Part shown: in pieces, positions 12,001 through 22,070 of the stretch
Layout of the letters: each line of letters begins with the position of its first letter
How positions within the stretch are numbered: the first letter of the stretch is position 1
From: Pristionchus mayeri
Lineage: Eukaryota; Nematoda; Chromadorea; Rhabditida; Neodiplogasteridae
Length of the DNA: 64,000 nt
NCBI GenBank assembly: GCA_036245805.1
Contig: BTRK01000004.1
Coordinates: 24,628,619-24,692,618 of the forward strand
Direction: 5' to 3'
Position numbers and translations under genes: made by a program
Notes under the pieces: model-generated
The model's input: only the letters and a program-made list of their open reading frames with translations
Told to the model about the DNA's origin: nothing
The model's database searches: none

Positions 12001-15000
12001 GGCACGGCGGTCATTTTAAGGTAGGTCACTACGGTCACTTTTGCATTAGAGAAAAGTTGAATTTTTATAATTTATTTTTGAAATTCATGAAAAATGAAGT
12101 GGATAGGCGTAATCAGCATGAAATTCTACCCCGGAAACTATGTTCACGTAATTTTAGCACATTTGAGAGCAGTGCCATATTCGAAAATGTGTTTTCGACG
12201 TGACGTCGTCTGAAGCCAACGGCGGCTCTGGAGACAAAATGAATGTGCTCACCGTGTTCAGCACCAAAAATTACCCCAAAACACAGAGTTACAGAAAATC
12301 GAGATTTTTAGCTGTGCCGGGTCTTGCTCGACTCTTAGGCAAACGACCTCACATACATTACCTCCTCCGAGTTACAGCTTGATACGATCATTTTGAAGCA
12401 TTGTGCCACCCCTCTCCCATTCTTACAGGGAACGCGTTTTAACTAGCGACCTTCGTTCGCTGCGTGGTTCACGGGGTTTTGTGTTAAAGATACAAACTAA
12501 CAGATGAACAAAAAATAGATGTTGACTTTTTCCTAATTCAGTGAAAATAGTGGAAAATTGTATTTACTATTGCTAAATATACAATAAACTGAAAGCTTTT
12601 TTTTGTCTGGCGGGTTCGTTTCGTATGAGAGTTAGATAGTATGTCCCCATCCGGAATACAAGGTCAGCAGACGAAAAAGATTTCAGAAATTTCCAGAAGA
12701 AAAATTTTACGACCGAAAAATAGGTGTCGCTATGTCCGTCCGTCTACCGTAACCCGTAGTGGCGTTGGAGCAGATGTTGTGTCACACACACGATTTCATC
12801 AGAAGATGAAAATCAAACATTGATACTGTGCTGCTTCAGTAACCTAAAGCTACCGTAACCCATGTTCGCTGGGTCAGACGCTGTGTCAGATTCACGATTT
12901 CGTCGGAGGATGGATGAAAAACTTCAGTACCGAAATCTTACAGTAAGCTAAGGTTACCGTAACCTGTGGCGCTGTGTCGAATGATGGGTCAGATTCATGA
13001 TTTCGTTGTTCAATCAATGCAAACCGTGGATACCGCATCCTTGCCCTAACCTCTAGCATTTGGTAGGAAGCGGCTTGAGATCCGCGATTTTACGGGCATT
13101 TTTGTTATCAAATGGGAACAATTTTCGGTGCGATGGGCGTAGTTGCCCACTACTACTTTACCTTAAATCGTAAGCATTTTCGACTCAGAACAAGGGACAA
13201 CCAAACATGTCCCGATCTTTATTGAAAAAAATGAGCAAATCGTGAAAAACCGTTGTAAAACCATTACACGATCTGTTTGTTCGGAATGTGGTCATTTTGC
13301 TATACTCTCTCTACTGTATCCAAGTTATTTGTGCATTCATATAAATTTGCATTATATTTTCCAATGTGTTCACTTTTTCCTGCGAGAGGACCGAGCGCTC
13401 GCACATTTAAAGTACCAATGCACAAAGATTTTTTTGAATTGGCGCCTCGTGCCTGAACCGCAAGCCCTAGCGCGCCAATTCAAAAATCCTACTATATCAT
13501 ACTGTCGTACTATATCATACTGGATTTTTTAGTCGATCCATAATACATAATACAGTACCCGCGTTTGATTAGCGCGATAGGGCTTGTGGTTCAGGCACTA
13601 GGCACCATTTCAAAAAAATATTTGTGTGCAGTGGTACTTTGAAAATTATATTTGACTTAATAACCGTTTTCTCACCTCACACCTTTTTGGCAATTCGCCT
13701 GGGTCAGGTTCGGCGGCGCACATACGTGTTCCGTTTGAATCAGAATGCTTCGTTTGCAGTATTTTTTGTATTCAAATAGATAGAACTCGATTCATGCCTA
13801 CTAAACTTGTCTACTAAAGCTTGTACATCGCTTTTGTCAGTTCGCGATTAAGAATATTGACTCCGAGGTGTGAAAAAAAAACGATGTAAAAAACCGAGGG
13901 CGAAAGTTTTTTTCAAACTTCAAACGAATTTTTCATCTCCAAATTAATTATGGCATTAAGAAAACTATTAAATCACAGCGAGTTCTCAAGGAATGTGAGG
14001 TTTGGGTACACTAGTGAGAATTTGTTGTCAATTTGACACCTTTGACGGAAACATTACCCCTCTCGATTTTTCAATTTGTATTTTTTATAGGTATGTAAAT
14101 ACATCTTTCGTTTTATGAAATGAAAATCCACTGTAAGGTTCCTGTGTGATGGAGAAAACATTTTTATGATTTGGATCCATCATTTTTGGACATTCCATTT
14201 GTGATTATTGCAAAAATAGTCCAATAATTTTCCGCTCATTTTGAGCCAAGTCACTTTTGAAGCTGGTCTTGGAGCTGAAATACAGCATAGCCTGTTGCAA
14301 ACCGAAAATTCCCAAATGCCGGCGTGGGACTAATGGCCTATATTTTTTTCGAAAGCATCACTCCGGATATTTCCCCATCATAATAAGGGTTAATTTCGAG
14401 ATGAAAGATTTTAAAATGTTCTCTCACTACTCCACTGGCTCGTGATATTCGTGGTATATAATTCATCACCTTTTGATTGTGAAAAGTGGGCGCATTGTCT
14501 GTAAGTAGAAATAAATACTATTTGAGAGTATGACCATAAATAGAAGGCGCGCGAATGATGCTGTCCAGAAAATGACCGGTCGAAGGGGAGGAGAAACTAT
14601 CGTGATAGAAGTGAAGTGTGGTTTTGGATGAGTGGTAGGCAGTGAACCCTGCCCACTCACTGCCCACTACTCTGTATAGACTACACTGCTATAGATTGCC
14701 TGGATGGCTCGGCAGTAGCAGCAGTGTGGACTACTCTTCTGTCTACCGTAAGCAAGCTATCAGATGATCAATTTGCAAATTCATGTTGAGGGCAAATCGG
14801 GATTCATGGAAATAACACAGAAAGTTGTGGAATCGACGAAGAAATTGGCAACTCTTTTGGCTGAGATCGACGGGATTACGGTAGTGCAAAAAACTGTCTT
14901 CCTCGCGAATGTTGTGACTTTGAGGTGTTGGGATCAGCTGACACAGTGATGGTCGCATTCGAGACAGAGAAACCCTATGACATCTACCACATAATAGAAG

Positions 15001-15543
15001 CGATGAGAAGCAAAGTGAGTGGGGATGGAGGAGGGGGTGAAGGGAGACTGATCAGGGATGGCCTCTTCATCCCCTCGTCTCTCCTCCTGCTGCCAGATTC
15101 AACATGAGTATATCACTGGCCAGAGACGATGTTGTCGATGCTTTCCTCGATGATTTGGATACGGTATTCATCAACTATCGATTGATTGTGTTTACCACTC
15201 GTTGAATGCAGACTCTCGTTCATCTTCGTAACAATCCTCATCTCGGCGAGAGTTCTGCTTCCCGCGCATTCCACCAACTCATTGCAACGGTAATTAATTG
15301 ACCTAGTGACGATTCGTAAATGGAGTTGAGGCTGCTGATCGATGGCTCGTGAGGGAACTGGCCACCGAGAGGGCACTCGCCCATTACAGTGTCCCTCTCC
15401 CACCAGACAATCGAAAAAGTCTTCGATTTTCGGTTGGATTAAGTGATTGCTCGTTCAAACAGTGGAAATTTGAGGTGGAGGGAAGGAAGTTGAGCATGGT
15501 ATCCGATTTGATGGAGAGAAGAAAGGAGATGACGAAGGAGTAA
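1..15543 (+). CDS. spl: Sphingosine-1-phosphate lyase-like protein, probable PLP-less pseudoenzyme (5' end cut by window)
   Basis: S1P lyase is an ER-membrane PLP enzyme that cleaves sphingoid-base phosphates. Exons I can join in frame: 1-33, 106-246, 288-437, 483-603, 683-771, 880-942, 980-1025, 1143-1214, 8770-8867, 8914-8968, 14695-14747, 14791-14880, 14925-15014, 15056-15163, 15212-15289, 15331-15543 (stop TAA). Family blocks appear in the correct order: CRKMESEIVRMSLSLFHGG, SAPN..TG..DPI, IPLHVD, DFRLPGVTSIS, EWPGGMYSSP. Key cofactor residues are changed. The TSGGTES loop reads PSSAES, the PLP-stacking His region reads AAAAPALF, and the Schiff-base motif THKYG reads LSRFS (Lys to Arg). 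No in-frame stop was seen, which favours an expressed pseudoenzyme over a dead gene. Most introns are 40-120 bp, but two are 7555 and 5726 bp. AATAAA lies near 15688. The true start is left of the window. Confidence 0.85.
1215..2494. other. First part of a 7.6-kb intron, no coding signal
   Basis: AT-rich sequence within the long intron between the DFRLP and GVTSIS exons of the S1P-lyase-like gene. Apart from the small foldback at 2110-2208 I see no genes or recognisable elements. Confidence 0.6.
2110..2208. repeat. Small foldback hairpin
   Basis: GCTCCCTCTGCCACA near 2112 is matched by its inverse TGTGGCAGAGGGAGC near 2194. The two short arms enclose about 70 bp of unrelated sequence. Confidence 0.7.
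2495..3995. repeat. Long palindromic foldback element, arms about 740 bp
   Basis: The left arm (about 2495-3230) is repeated inverted in the right arm (about 3232-3995). For example the GGGGGTCAGGAAAAGGACTA block at 2544 has its inverse near 3926. The centre is marked by a run of about 14 C at 3214-3228. The right arm keeps roughly 85 bp (about 3850-3930) that are missing from the left arm. Arms are highly similar, suggesting a fairly young element. Short inverted ORFs in the arms are mirror images and not genes. Confidence 0.85.
3996..5830. other. Intron sequence, no gene seen
   Basis: The stretch holds a short G-rich part (4436-4520) and AT-rich unique-looking sequence, with no ORF of credible length or family match. 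It belongs to the 7.6-kb intron of the S1P-lyase-like gene. Confidence 0.5.
5840..5915 (-). ncRNA. tRNA-like sequence (degenerate)
   Basis: On the minus strand GTGGATAGTGGG resembles a D-arm/A box and AAGTTCGAGTCCC resembles a T-arm/B box, at tRNA-like spacing. The acceptor stem does not close convincingly, so this is more likely a tRNA-derived repeat or tRNA pseudogene than a functional tRNA. Confidence 0.45.
6759..6799. repeat. Perfect 19-bp hairpin
   Basis: GTAGACGTGAACGCACGCC is followed by a 3-nt GAA loop and then its exact inverse. It is GC-richer than its surroundings. It lies inside the 7.6-kb intron. Function is unknown. Confidence 0.85.
7228..8475. repeat. Foldback element interrupted by a mariner-like insertion
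   Basis: The left arm begins near 7228 (GTTATGTCATGGTTCGATAA). Its inverse is split into 7455-7546 and 8444-8475 by the mariner-like element. Inner arms contain CCAGTTC..GGGTCAAAC and its inverse. The uninterrupted left arm shows what the right arm looked like before insertion. Confidence 0.75.
7547..8443. mobile_element. Non-autonomous mariner-like element, about 0.9 kb
   Basis: Termini TTAGGTTGTCTCAAAAGTTT and the near-inverse AAACTTTTGAGACAACCTAA are typical of mariner-family inverted repeats, and TA lies on both outer sides. I could not find a transposase D,D(34)D frame inside. The 101-codon ORF at 7674-7979 (-) is not recognisable. Probably a deletion derivative or a decayed copy. Confidence 0.75.
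8868..8913. other. 46-bp intron
   Basis: Short GT..AG intron with a C-run between the LSRFS exon and the EWPGGMYSSP exon of the S1P-lyase-like gene. It shows the typical intron size here next to introns more than 100 times longer. Confidence 0.7.
9110..10563 (-). mobile_element. 5'-truncated non-LTR (LINE) retrotransposon fragment
   Basis: On the minus strand the reverse-transcriptase palm is clear: NYRPISITSFFCRVFERIL, GFRKKRS, FDFAKAFDRVSH, SGVPQGSVIGPLLF and YADD. The C-terminal part (9238-9915) has HWSEKWQLPLAAHKCNSLHLG and a long tail typical of jockey/CR1-like elements. An in-frame TAA lies three codons after YADD, so this copy cannot make full-length RT. The endonuclease domain is absent. 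An AT-repeat sits at the 3' end (about 9110). The element is inserted in the left arm of the TTAA element, whose right arm shows the empty site. Confidence 0.88.
10600..11268. repeat. Palindromic foldback element with tRNA-like B box
   Basis: GAGTAGGGAACACTTCCACA near 10598 is matched by its inverse at about 11249-11268, and the arms continue through CTACAAAACTCAAAAATACGG and its inverse. In the middle, on the minus strand near 10970-11030, CTAGTGGTCA and GGTTCAAATCCCACC look like tRNA A and B boxes. It is inserted within the left arm of TTAA element 'a'. Confidence 0.75.
11632..12245. repeat. Tandem duplication of about 305 bp
   Basis: The block beginning TTGGCAATAATAGAACTCCG (about 11625) recurs almost unchanged at about 11940, through GTGACGTCATCTGAAGCCAA and GTGACGTCGTCTGAAGCCAA. 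The few differences imply a recent duplication within TTAA element 'a'. Confidence 0.8.
12443..13399. other. Intron sequence with dispersed CTACCGTAACC-type motifs
   Basis: Copies of TACCGTAACC or close variants occur near 12744, 12851, 12955 and elsewhere in the window. Such motifs are common in rhabditid repeats. No gene is seen. Confidence 0.5.
13400..13640. repeat. Foldback repeat
   Basis: CGTGCCTGAACCGCAAGCCC near 13449 is matched by the inverse GGGCTTGTGGTTCAGGCAC near 13579. Flanking AAAGTACCA..GCACAAA and its inverse extend the arms. It lies in the 5.7-kb intron. Confidence 0.75.
13980..14460. repeat. Diverged relative of the 47-49 kb palindrome
   Basis: CCGAAAATTCCCAAATGCCG.., then TGGGAC..AATGGCCTATA and CGAAAGCATCACTCC, resemble the arm of the palindrome at 48840-48970 (CCGGAAAATTCCTAAAAGCC..). 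This suggests an old copy of the same family. It is partial and substituted. Confidence 0.45.
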
Positions 15544-15879
15544 TTGATTACCATTGCCCTTATTGCATGATGGCTAACCATTATGAATCCAAGTTATTGT
15601 AGGTTTATCGTTAATCGTAAATGGCCATTCGTACCTTCTACTCCGATTGATTAATTTGTAAATATGTATAAGTACGTAGTTGTCAATAAACTTAATAAAA
15701 TGTAGAAGATATTAAAGAAGAAAGGATGGTACATGTCCTTGTTTATGTCTACCTGTCATGCGGAGCTCCTTGTGTAATATCATCGTTGCCCTCGAAAATC
15801 CGATGGACCGCTTTCCCCACTTTCCCCATCGGAACTATTCGTTTCAGCCCAATCGCCCTTCTGTCATTCCATCATCTGA
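15544..15879. other. 3' flank of the lyase-like gene and short intergenic gap
   Basis: Contains AATAAA near 15688, AATAAAATG near 15694 and a transition to the next gene. No coding signal was found beyond a shadow ORF. Confidence 0.5.
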
Positions 15880-16441
15880 ATGATTGGCGATTCTTTCGTC
15901 AACTTCCTCATCATTGCTTTTCTCATAGCCATTCTCGTACTGTGTATCGGTGGAACTCTTTTATGTACTCGAGGGTAAGCACTCCGACCTAATTTTCCTT
16001 CCCCTGTTCTTTTAAGCGATCCATGGGAGGAAGAGATGCGATTTGACTGTGCATCTACCGTCAATCAAGAATCGATAACTATTTCTCAGGCTCATTCTTC
16101 TATGATGGTGTATATTTCTGTATTTAATAATGTTTTATTGATACATTCAGGAGTCCGACAGGGTTCGAACATCTGAATCGAGTCTACCTCCCATAGATGA
16201 AGAGATGATGAGAGTAATGGAGAATGATCCTTCTGGAGGAGTCGTCCTCGATCGGTTCGTCTACAATCTAATATATCTTGCAATCCTTCATTTGTGTTAA
16301 TTCAGGATGGATAGAAAGACAGCGGAAGCATTGGCAGTAGAGAGAATTCTCAAGGATGGCCAGTCGTCTCTTTTTAACCATCTAGCTCTTCCTCAACCCT
16401 CTGAGGTGCGAGTCGTTGCCTCCAAACGAGATTTCCTCTAA
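15880..16441 (+). CDS. Small single-pass membrane protein of unknown family
   Basis: Exons 15880-15974, 16017-16107, 16151-16254 and 16306 to about 16441 join in frame (about 140 aa). Residues about 7-29 form a strongly hydrophobic helix (SFVNFLIIAFLIAILVLCIGG), followed by a hydrophilic tail beginning TRGDPWEEEM. The remaining tail has acidic stretches (IDEEMMRVMENDPSGG) and a helical RMDRKTAEALAVERILKDG. There is no cleaved-signal pattern, so a type III or signal-anchor topology is plausible. Exon 2 uses an AAG acceptor (TTTTAAG). I do not recognise the family. The same strand holds the lyase-like gene upstream, and the TUSC2 homologue converges from the other side about 255 bp away. Confidence 0.6.
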
Positions 16442-16696
16442 GGTCTGCTGTCTGTACATTGCGAATGTTGTTATATCTCTACTTTGGCGACCCGGTGAAT
16501 TCATCTACAATTGTAATCATTGAGTAGTGTCGGTTTCATTGTATTGCCATTCATAATCTGTTTAACATTCTGAAATCAAACGAGCGAAATGTGCGCACAC
16601 AATATTTTGTACAAGAAATATTCATATTGATGAAGATCAAAGATCAAAAGTGAGTGTACGTCATTGAATTGGTATCGTCTGGAGCTAGAGTTGTTC

Positions 16697-17254
16697 TTAT
16701 TTTTCAATTTGAATTATAACAATAGGGACATCGGGATGAAGTCGAGGAATTAGGTATCGTTCAGCTCTCTGTAATCGCTCCATTTTTCTATTGATTGATT
16801 TATCAGTGAATACCTGAGGTCTTATATTCCTGGTTGTTTTTCGTAAAATTCTATGAGATCCTTCATTTTCCTCTAGATAGAATTCGTTAGCCACGTCTCC
16901 ATCTTCGTCTACATACTTGCTACTGAAAAAAACGGATTTAATAGGGAGAAGAAATAAAAGTCCCTCTCCCCCACGTTACTGTGTCAGCATACTTTGCAGT
17001 TATCCCATAATATATAGGTGATAGGAATTGTTACTACTACTCAAGTATACTCCTTATTATACTTCAACGACACTTTACCTTTTCGTCTCATGAACTAGAA
17101 AAGCATCAGGAATCCTCGAGCTTAGAAGTTCATGAATTCCGAAGGATGAAAGGTTATTTTCTCTCGGTCGTACAATCCTCCGTCTGGAGTCGTTGTTTTC
17201 GGATTGCTTGGGGGAATCCTCCTTACGTCGTATGTAACTCCCTATCTGACCCAT
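16697..17254 (-). CDS. TUSC2: TUSC2/FUS1 (tumor suppressor candidate 2) homologue
   Basis: Two exons, 17254-17079 and 16922-16697, encode about 133 aa. The start MGQIGSYIRRKED has the Gly-2 and small residue at position 6 expected for N-myristoylation, as in human TUSC2 (MGASGSK). The conserved core is SKYVDEDGDVANEFY, matching the family's YDEDGDLAHEFYEE block. The end has LIPRLHPDVPIVIIQIEK, resembling the family's IPRIHVDFPVIL ending. In vertebrates the protein is a small mitochondrial/membrane-associated factor linked to calcium handling. That role is transferred from family knowledge. The linker between the core and the C-terminal strand is divergent and about 20 residues longer than I recall for the human protein. 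The intron is about 156 bp. Confidence 0.8.
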
Positions 17255-17428
17255 CGTTCATTACTCTGAAAAGAGCCAAGTTCAAAATCTGATCACATCT
17301 TTATGCAGCAATGATAACATCAGGACAGCAACCAAATAATTTATGAAACCCGACATATTTATTGGAAAATAGACTTGCGTACCGAGCGAGAAAAATGCAA
17401 ATGAAACTAAAAGGACAGGATATCTAAA

Positions 17429-17617
17429 ACTTGTGAAAATCCGCCGTCCGCCTCAAGCCCCATCCGGGTTACGGTAGTCGCTATTGAGCACGGAGATTAC
17501 TTCCCTATTCCTTCTTTTTGATTAATTAATTTAATTAAATCATTTAAACATTATTTTATTATATATTTCATTGTTAATAAATATTTAAAAATGAGTCACG
17601 TCGGTCACACCCCTGAA
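17429..17617. repeat. Left terminal inverted repeat of the MULE
   Basis: Near-perfect inverse of 22071-22256. It contains a TTAATTAATTTAATTAAATC AT-rich core. It lies downstream of the transposase gene. Confidence 0.9.
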
Positions 17618-17767
17618 TAACCATCCCAATTATAAACGTGCAGTGAAGGTAAATTTGAGAACTGCAATACTATTTATCTCTGGGGACGCATGAAAAAGAA
17701 TAATAAACAACTCAAAGAAAAACGACAAAGATTGGCAGAATGGAATGAAATCAAGACTGTAGGCAGA

Positions 17768-20700
17768 TCAAGGGTCATATATAGCGGAATGGCATGACTG
17801 GCAGATGGCACCCAAGGGGACACAGAGCACGTGTGCCCAGAGGGAACAGGAGGGACACTGAACCCATCCGTCGTTTTCTTCGCCATCGTGACCAGAGGGT
17901 GCAACACCTTTGAGACAGGAATAGCAGGTGTTCATCAGGTCGGGATCGGCTGCTGCGAGTGGCTGCGCATTCACACCGAAGTTGCCGCGTCTTCTTCCGG
18001 GCTGAAATGATCCACTCAGTCTCACCAATAGATTAGATTCAGATCCCTGCTGTCAATAAAATGCAATTGATCACTCACAGTTCCGATGGTGGGAGGGACG
18101 AACTTGAGATGATCTCTGATCTTCTTGGGTGCAGGCTCCCTTCCTCTCCTTCCATGGGGAATGGGGAGCTGATCCACCACCGATTGAAAGTTCTTGATGA
18201 ACTCTTCCATGCCCTCAGTATTGTCCGTTTTACGACTGGCGAAGTTGAATCGATTCCTCGCGTCTTCGAGAAGCTGCAAGGAAACTTTGGCTCTCTTCAA
18301 ATTACACGCTCTCTCGTTCCTCTAACCAATTAGAGAGTGTTCGAATTGGAGAGACTTCGCATGTTCACCTCGTAAAACTGTCCTCTCATCACTCCTATCT
18401 GCTCTCTCTTCTTCTCCTCTTCTCTTCTCGCCTCCTGCTCCATGGGATCGACCATCGTATTGAGCCTCGCCTCGTTCTCGTCCTCTTCCTGAATGATTTT
18501 ATTTACAGGAAGAAGGATGGAGAGTGGGGAATTGATCTACAGATAATGAGTATACAGTCATACCTCTTCCTCGATGAGGATACGCGGCTGGATGGCATGG
18601 TCGTGATCAATCGCCTCCAGTACTTGATCCATGAAAGTTGGACCAGCTTCAGGAGTGTCATCTCAAGAATCAAAGTTAAGCCGTGTCTTCAAAGCATAAA
18701 CAGATATCAAACCTGTGATGGGTGAGTAGGTGAGTGCAGAATGGACGTGCTTGCAATTGAGTCCTGCCTTCACACTGTCTGGGCAGGTGCACGTGAATCG
18801 ACGAGGACAGGCGACGCATCTACAACCACATTCGGTAAGGGTTACTGTATCCAGTGAGGATGACTGGGGGGAGAAATCTTGTCATAGACTCACTTCCAGC
18901 AATGTAGATTCTGCTTCTCGCAGTCGCACACCCCCTCTCCCAGGTCGATCACTGTGTACTCCTTCCCTCCCCTTGAAGACTGCACTCGCCACTCCGACTT
19001 CGAGATGATGGAGATCTTGTCAGTGGCCGTTTCGTACTCCTCCTTGCATGTACGGTGCCGCAGGTACTGAGCGCTCAGACGGTACTTCCCAGTCACCAGT
19101 CCCTTCTCATCCTGAAAGAGTAATATTGTAGGAAGAACGAAAATGTCGCCATTCATTTTGGAATGATACTACAGAAAGAACATGATGCAAATGGTACACC
19201 TCAATCTCCAAATCCTCGTCTTGAATCTGGGGGACAGTGAGAAGAGTGTTGACCAGTTCATCTAGTCTCGCTCTTCTTCCCTTCGGCAGCCACACGTTCT
19301 TGAGGACTCGATGGTAGGCTTCATTGAACATTGAGGTATTGAAGGGGGCAGTAGACCTGGAATCGAGGATTAAGAAAGAGATAAGTCAGGTTCTATCCAA
19401 ATCAGCACATATAATGATAGCTAGAGTGGAATGGTGGTAAAGAGAGGGGAAAGATATGTGCGTGATTCTCTTCAGTTCCGAATTGTGAACAGTACTGACC
19501 GAGCGTAGGGAGCCCAGAGGGTTCGGTCCCTGGCGTGTGGATGGAAGTAGGCTTTGAATCCATCCCCTTCCTTGTCATCCAAACTGTCCATCAGGGTAGT
19601 GAGAAGATGAGTGAACTGCTTCCTAGGGACAGTCACTGTCAGCTCCTTGATCGTGGCGTACACCTCTTCTCCCCTCTCCCTCTCCGTTCCGATGTAGGAG
19701 ATAGTCACGTGCTCTCGGACAAACTGAAATGATGAAGAATCTCACTAATCACCTCTCTAATCCGCGTGCTCTCTCGCCTTCGGAAAAGTTCGGTAAACTT
19801 AAGAAAATACCTTCAGAAAGTGCCAGATGCAGTAGAGTCGCACTGCCTTTGCATTTGGAAGTGCTCGATGGAAGCCATTGTAGAGGGCAGGTGCGGCATC
19901 TGACATGAAGTAGGCAGGGTCGAATCGAGGGTGCACTTTGATGATCTCCTGAAAGTGTGAGATTGAGGTGTGAATTGTAAGATGACAAGGAAGTGATAAT
20001 CACTCACTCTGAACAGAAATTCAACATCATGCTCAGTCATGTGATATGACAGCAGATGAGCAGCAGGGGACATGAATATTTCTCAATCCCTCTCTCAGTG
20101 ACAGATTCTCTTTCCCCCTTCCCTCCAAAAAAAGATAATTTCAACTGATCCTGAAGATATCTCTCCAGTACACTGTAGTGATCATCTGAGTGCATCTTCC
20201 ACTCCCGTTCCTGACGACGACTCTTGAGTTCTTTGATCATCCGGGTGCTGAAGTAGTAGAGGGGAGACTTCCTCCCGAACTCGCGCAGCAGTTCTCGGAT
20301 CCTCGGCACCTCGTATCGCTAAAGTAGAAGAATCATGAAGCTGCAACAGACCAGTGTAGTGATCAATCGATAACACGAACCTGATCAATGATGCTGTAGA
20401 GAACCGAGCGATCTTTCGAGCTAAGCGGAATCTTGGAAGGTTCGCATGCGTGACCAATGTGATCTCGGCAGAATCTCGCAGTGAATGACCCGCCCATCTC
20501 TTCGTACAACTTCAATTATTGATTACTAATAGAACTACAGTATCCCTCTAGATCAATTCAATTCAGACCCACAGTGAGAAAGGCGCTGCAATGTCTAATC
20601 TCTCGACGTGACTTCTTCGGCCTCTCCTTGGTAGGGTCGGATCGGTCTCGATTGGCTCGTGCACACCACCAGTATGTCCGACCCTCCTTCACAGAGTCCT

Positions 20701-21411
20701 TCGTGAAGCCACACGAGCTCCAGATTTCAAGTGAGTGCTTCCACTCCTGAAGAAGGTCTATAATCACCACTGAAGTGTTACCGTAACCCATCCGACAGGA
20801 TGCCTACCGTAACCCATCCGACAGTATGCCTACAGTATCCCCCCTCACAATATCAACGACTTACTTGAAATTCCTCGAGCGTCTTGAAGTTCTCCTCTTC
20901 CACCTCGAAATCGATGTCGTCCTTCTTGTGGTCTTGAGCGCAGTGGTCTGCCAGTGACTCCCTCGTCCACACGACCATCTCACATGATTCCACAGGGCAC
21001 TCCACTGTCGGCACCGCCTTCTTCACCACCTCAACACATCGAATTACTATACGAGTACTGTGAGGTAATGGTCCACCGTATCCCACCTACAGTACCTCTA
21101 GCAGTGAGGAGAGGTTCACTCCCGATACCTACGGTAGCCTAGGCGAAAGATACAGAAGTACTCACCTTATCCGGATGCTTGCGGGTGAGATGCTGCTTCC
21201 ACTGCTTGTCCGTGGGCAATCTCTCGTAGCAGTAGTCGCAGGGGAAGGCGTTGTCCTTCTGCTTCTCGATTGTGGCTTCCTTCAGCACGTCCGTCTTGTA
21301 CTGCTCCACTCGCTCATCCGACCAGTTGTGCTGCTTCTTGAGATGGGGGTAGACGGAGTACCGCTCCTTGAAGGAAGCGACGGTGCAGCCATCTTCCGGA
21401 CACGAGAACAT
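17768..21411 (-). CDS. MULE transposase with C2H2, SWIM and PHD-like zinc fingers
   Basis: A multi-exon gene starting MFSCPEDGC at 21411. Order: C2H2 finger CPEDGC..H..H; second finger CDYCYERLP..HLTRKH; third finger CPVESC..HCAQDH; a Cys/Trp-rich segment (RTYWWCARANRD; FCRDHIGHACEP); KSPLYYFSTRMIKEL; MULE core MSDAAPALYNGF..LYCIWHFLK; SMFNEAYHRVLKNVW carrying the likely catalytic Glu; SWIM-type CTCPDSVKAGLNCKHVH; coiled acidic linker; and PHD-like CYSCLKGV..CPSCSLWAH. The region expected to hold the first catalytic Asp seems missing, because the frame passes from LQDQL to PLLLICC within about 30 residues. Introns are about 40-100 bp. The protein may therefore be inactive or my exon model incomplete. 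Splice joins are by eye. Confidence 0.8.
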
Positions 21412-22070
21412 GTTGAATGAGGGTGAATGGACTGTTCGATCATGCTCATGTGGTTACGCCCCTCTTTTCCCAGGATCCCTGGGAAAACCAATCAGAATTC
21501 CCATGACTTTGAGGAGAGAGAAGATCATCAGGTGTTAGATAGTATGTAGATTTGAGAGATGGAGGATGCTGAAGATAGCCCAGCATGGGAATCAAGCCCG
21601 CTTTTCCCACGCAGGACTTGGCAGGAGAAGCATCATCCGTGGGAAAACCCATCAGAATTCCCATGCACTTTGGGGAGGAGGAGAATCAGTGGCGAGAGAG
21701 CACATAGATTAGAGAGACAGAGGATGAGAGAAGGAATTCATCCTGGAAGGAGAGACGAATTAACTACTGATGATGAAAATTTAATTTTTCTCAATTAAGA
21801 ATGGATAATATTATACGAATACGTCTCGTTGTTATGTGGGAGCATTGAGGGGAGATAACAAGTTATTTAGAATGAGTACTCACTCACTGTTCCTTCTGAC
21901 TCTCCCCCTTACCCTCTCTGCTTCAATCAATTCACAAGTATAGTATTATCATTTGTTGATTCGAGATCACGAAGAACCTTTTCCTTTGTCAATTCATCTG
22001 TATCCTCCACTTATCTACCAATTTCGAGTCTTTTTCTATCAACTGGTGTGCTATTTTGCCTATCATGTTC
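21412..22070. other. 5' region of the transposase gene inside the MULE
   Basis: Contains a degenerate direct repeat: GGGAAAACCAATCAGAATTC near 21480 and GGGAAAACCCATCAGAATTC near 21642. This could be promoter or regulatory duplication. No ORF of note. Confidence 0.55.

Larger units (their letters stand above)
9052..12438. mobile_element. TTAA-flanked long-TIR element 'a', with nested insertions
   Basis: TTAA flanks both ends (9048-9051 and 12439-12442). Termini are AACGCATTCTCTGTAA on the left and the near-inverse TTACAGGGAACGCGTT on the right, followed inward by GGCACAATGCTTCAAAAT and its inverse. The left arm is split by a LINE fragment (9110-10563) and a further palindrome (10600-11268). 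It resumes at 11269-11400 (GTTTGCCTAAGAACCGGGCA) and matches inverted 12230-12360. No transposase of its own is visible. TTAA targets are known for piggyBac transposases, so mobilisation in trans is an inference. Confidence 0.8.

Noticed and set aside
15433..15462. 30-bp intron in the last lyase-like exon
   Set aside because: The GT..AG pair exists, but 30 bp is below the plausible intron minimum and the segment is in frame without a stop, so one continuous exon is simpler.
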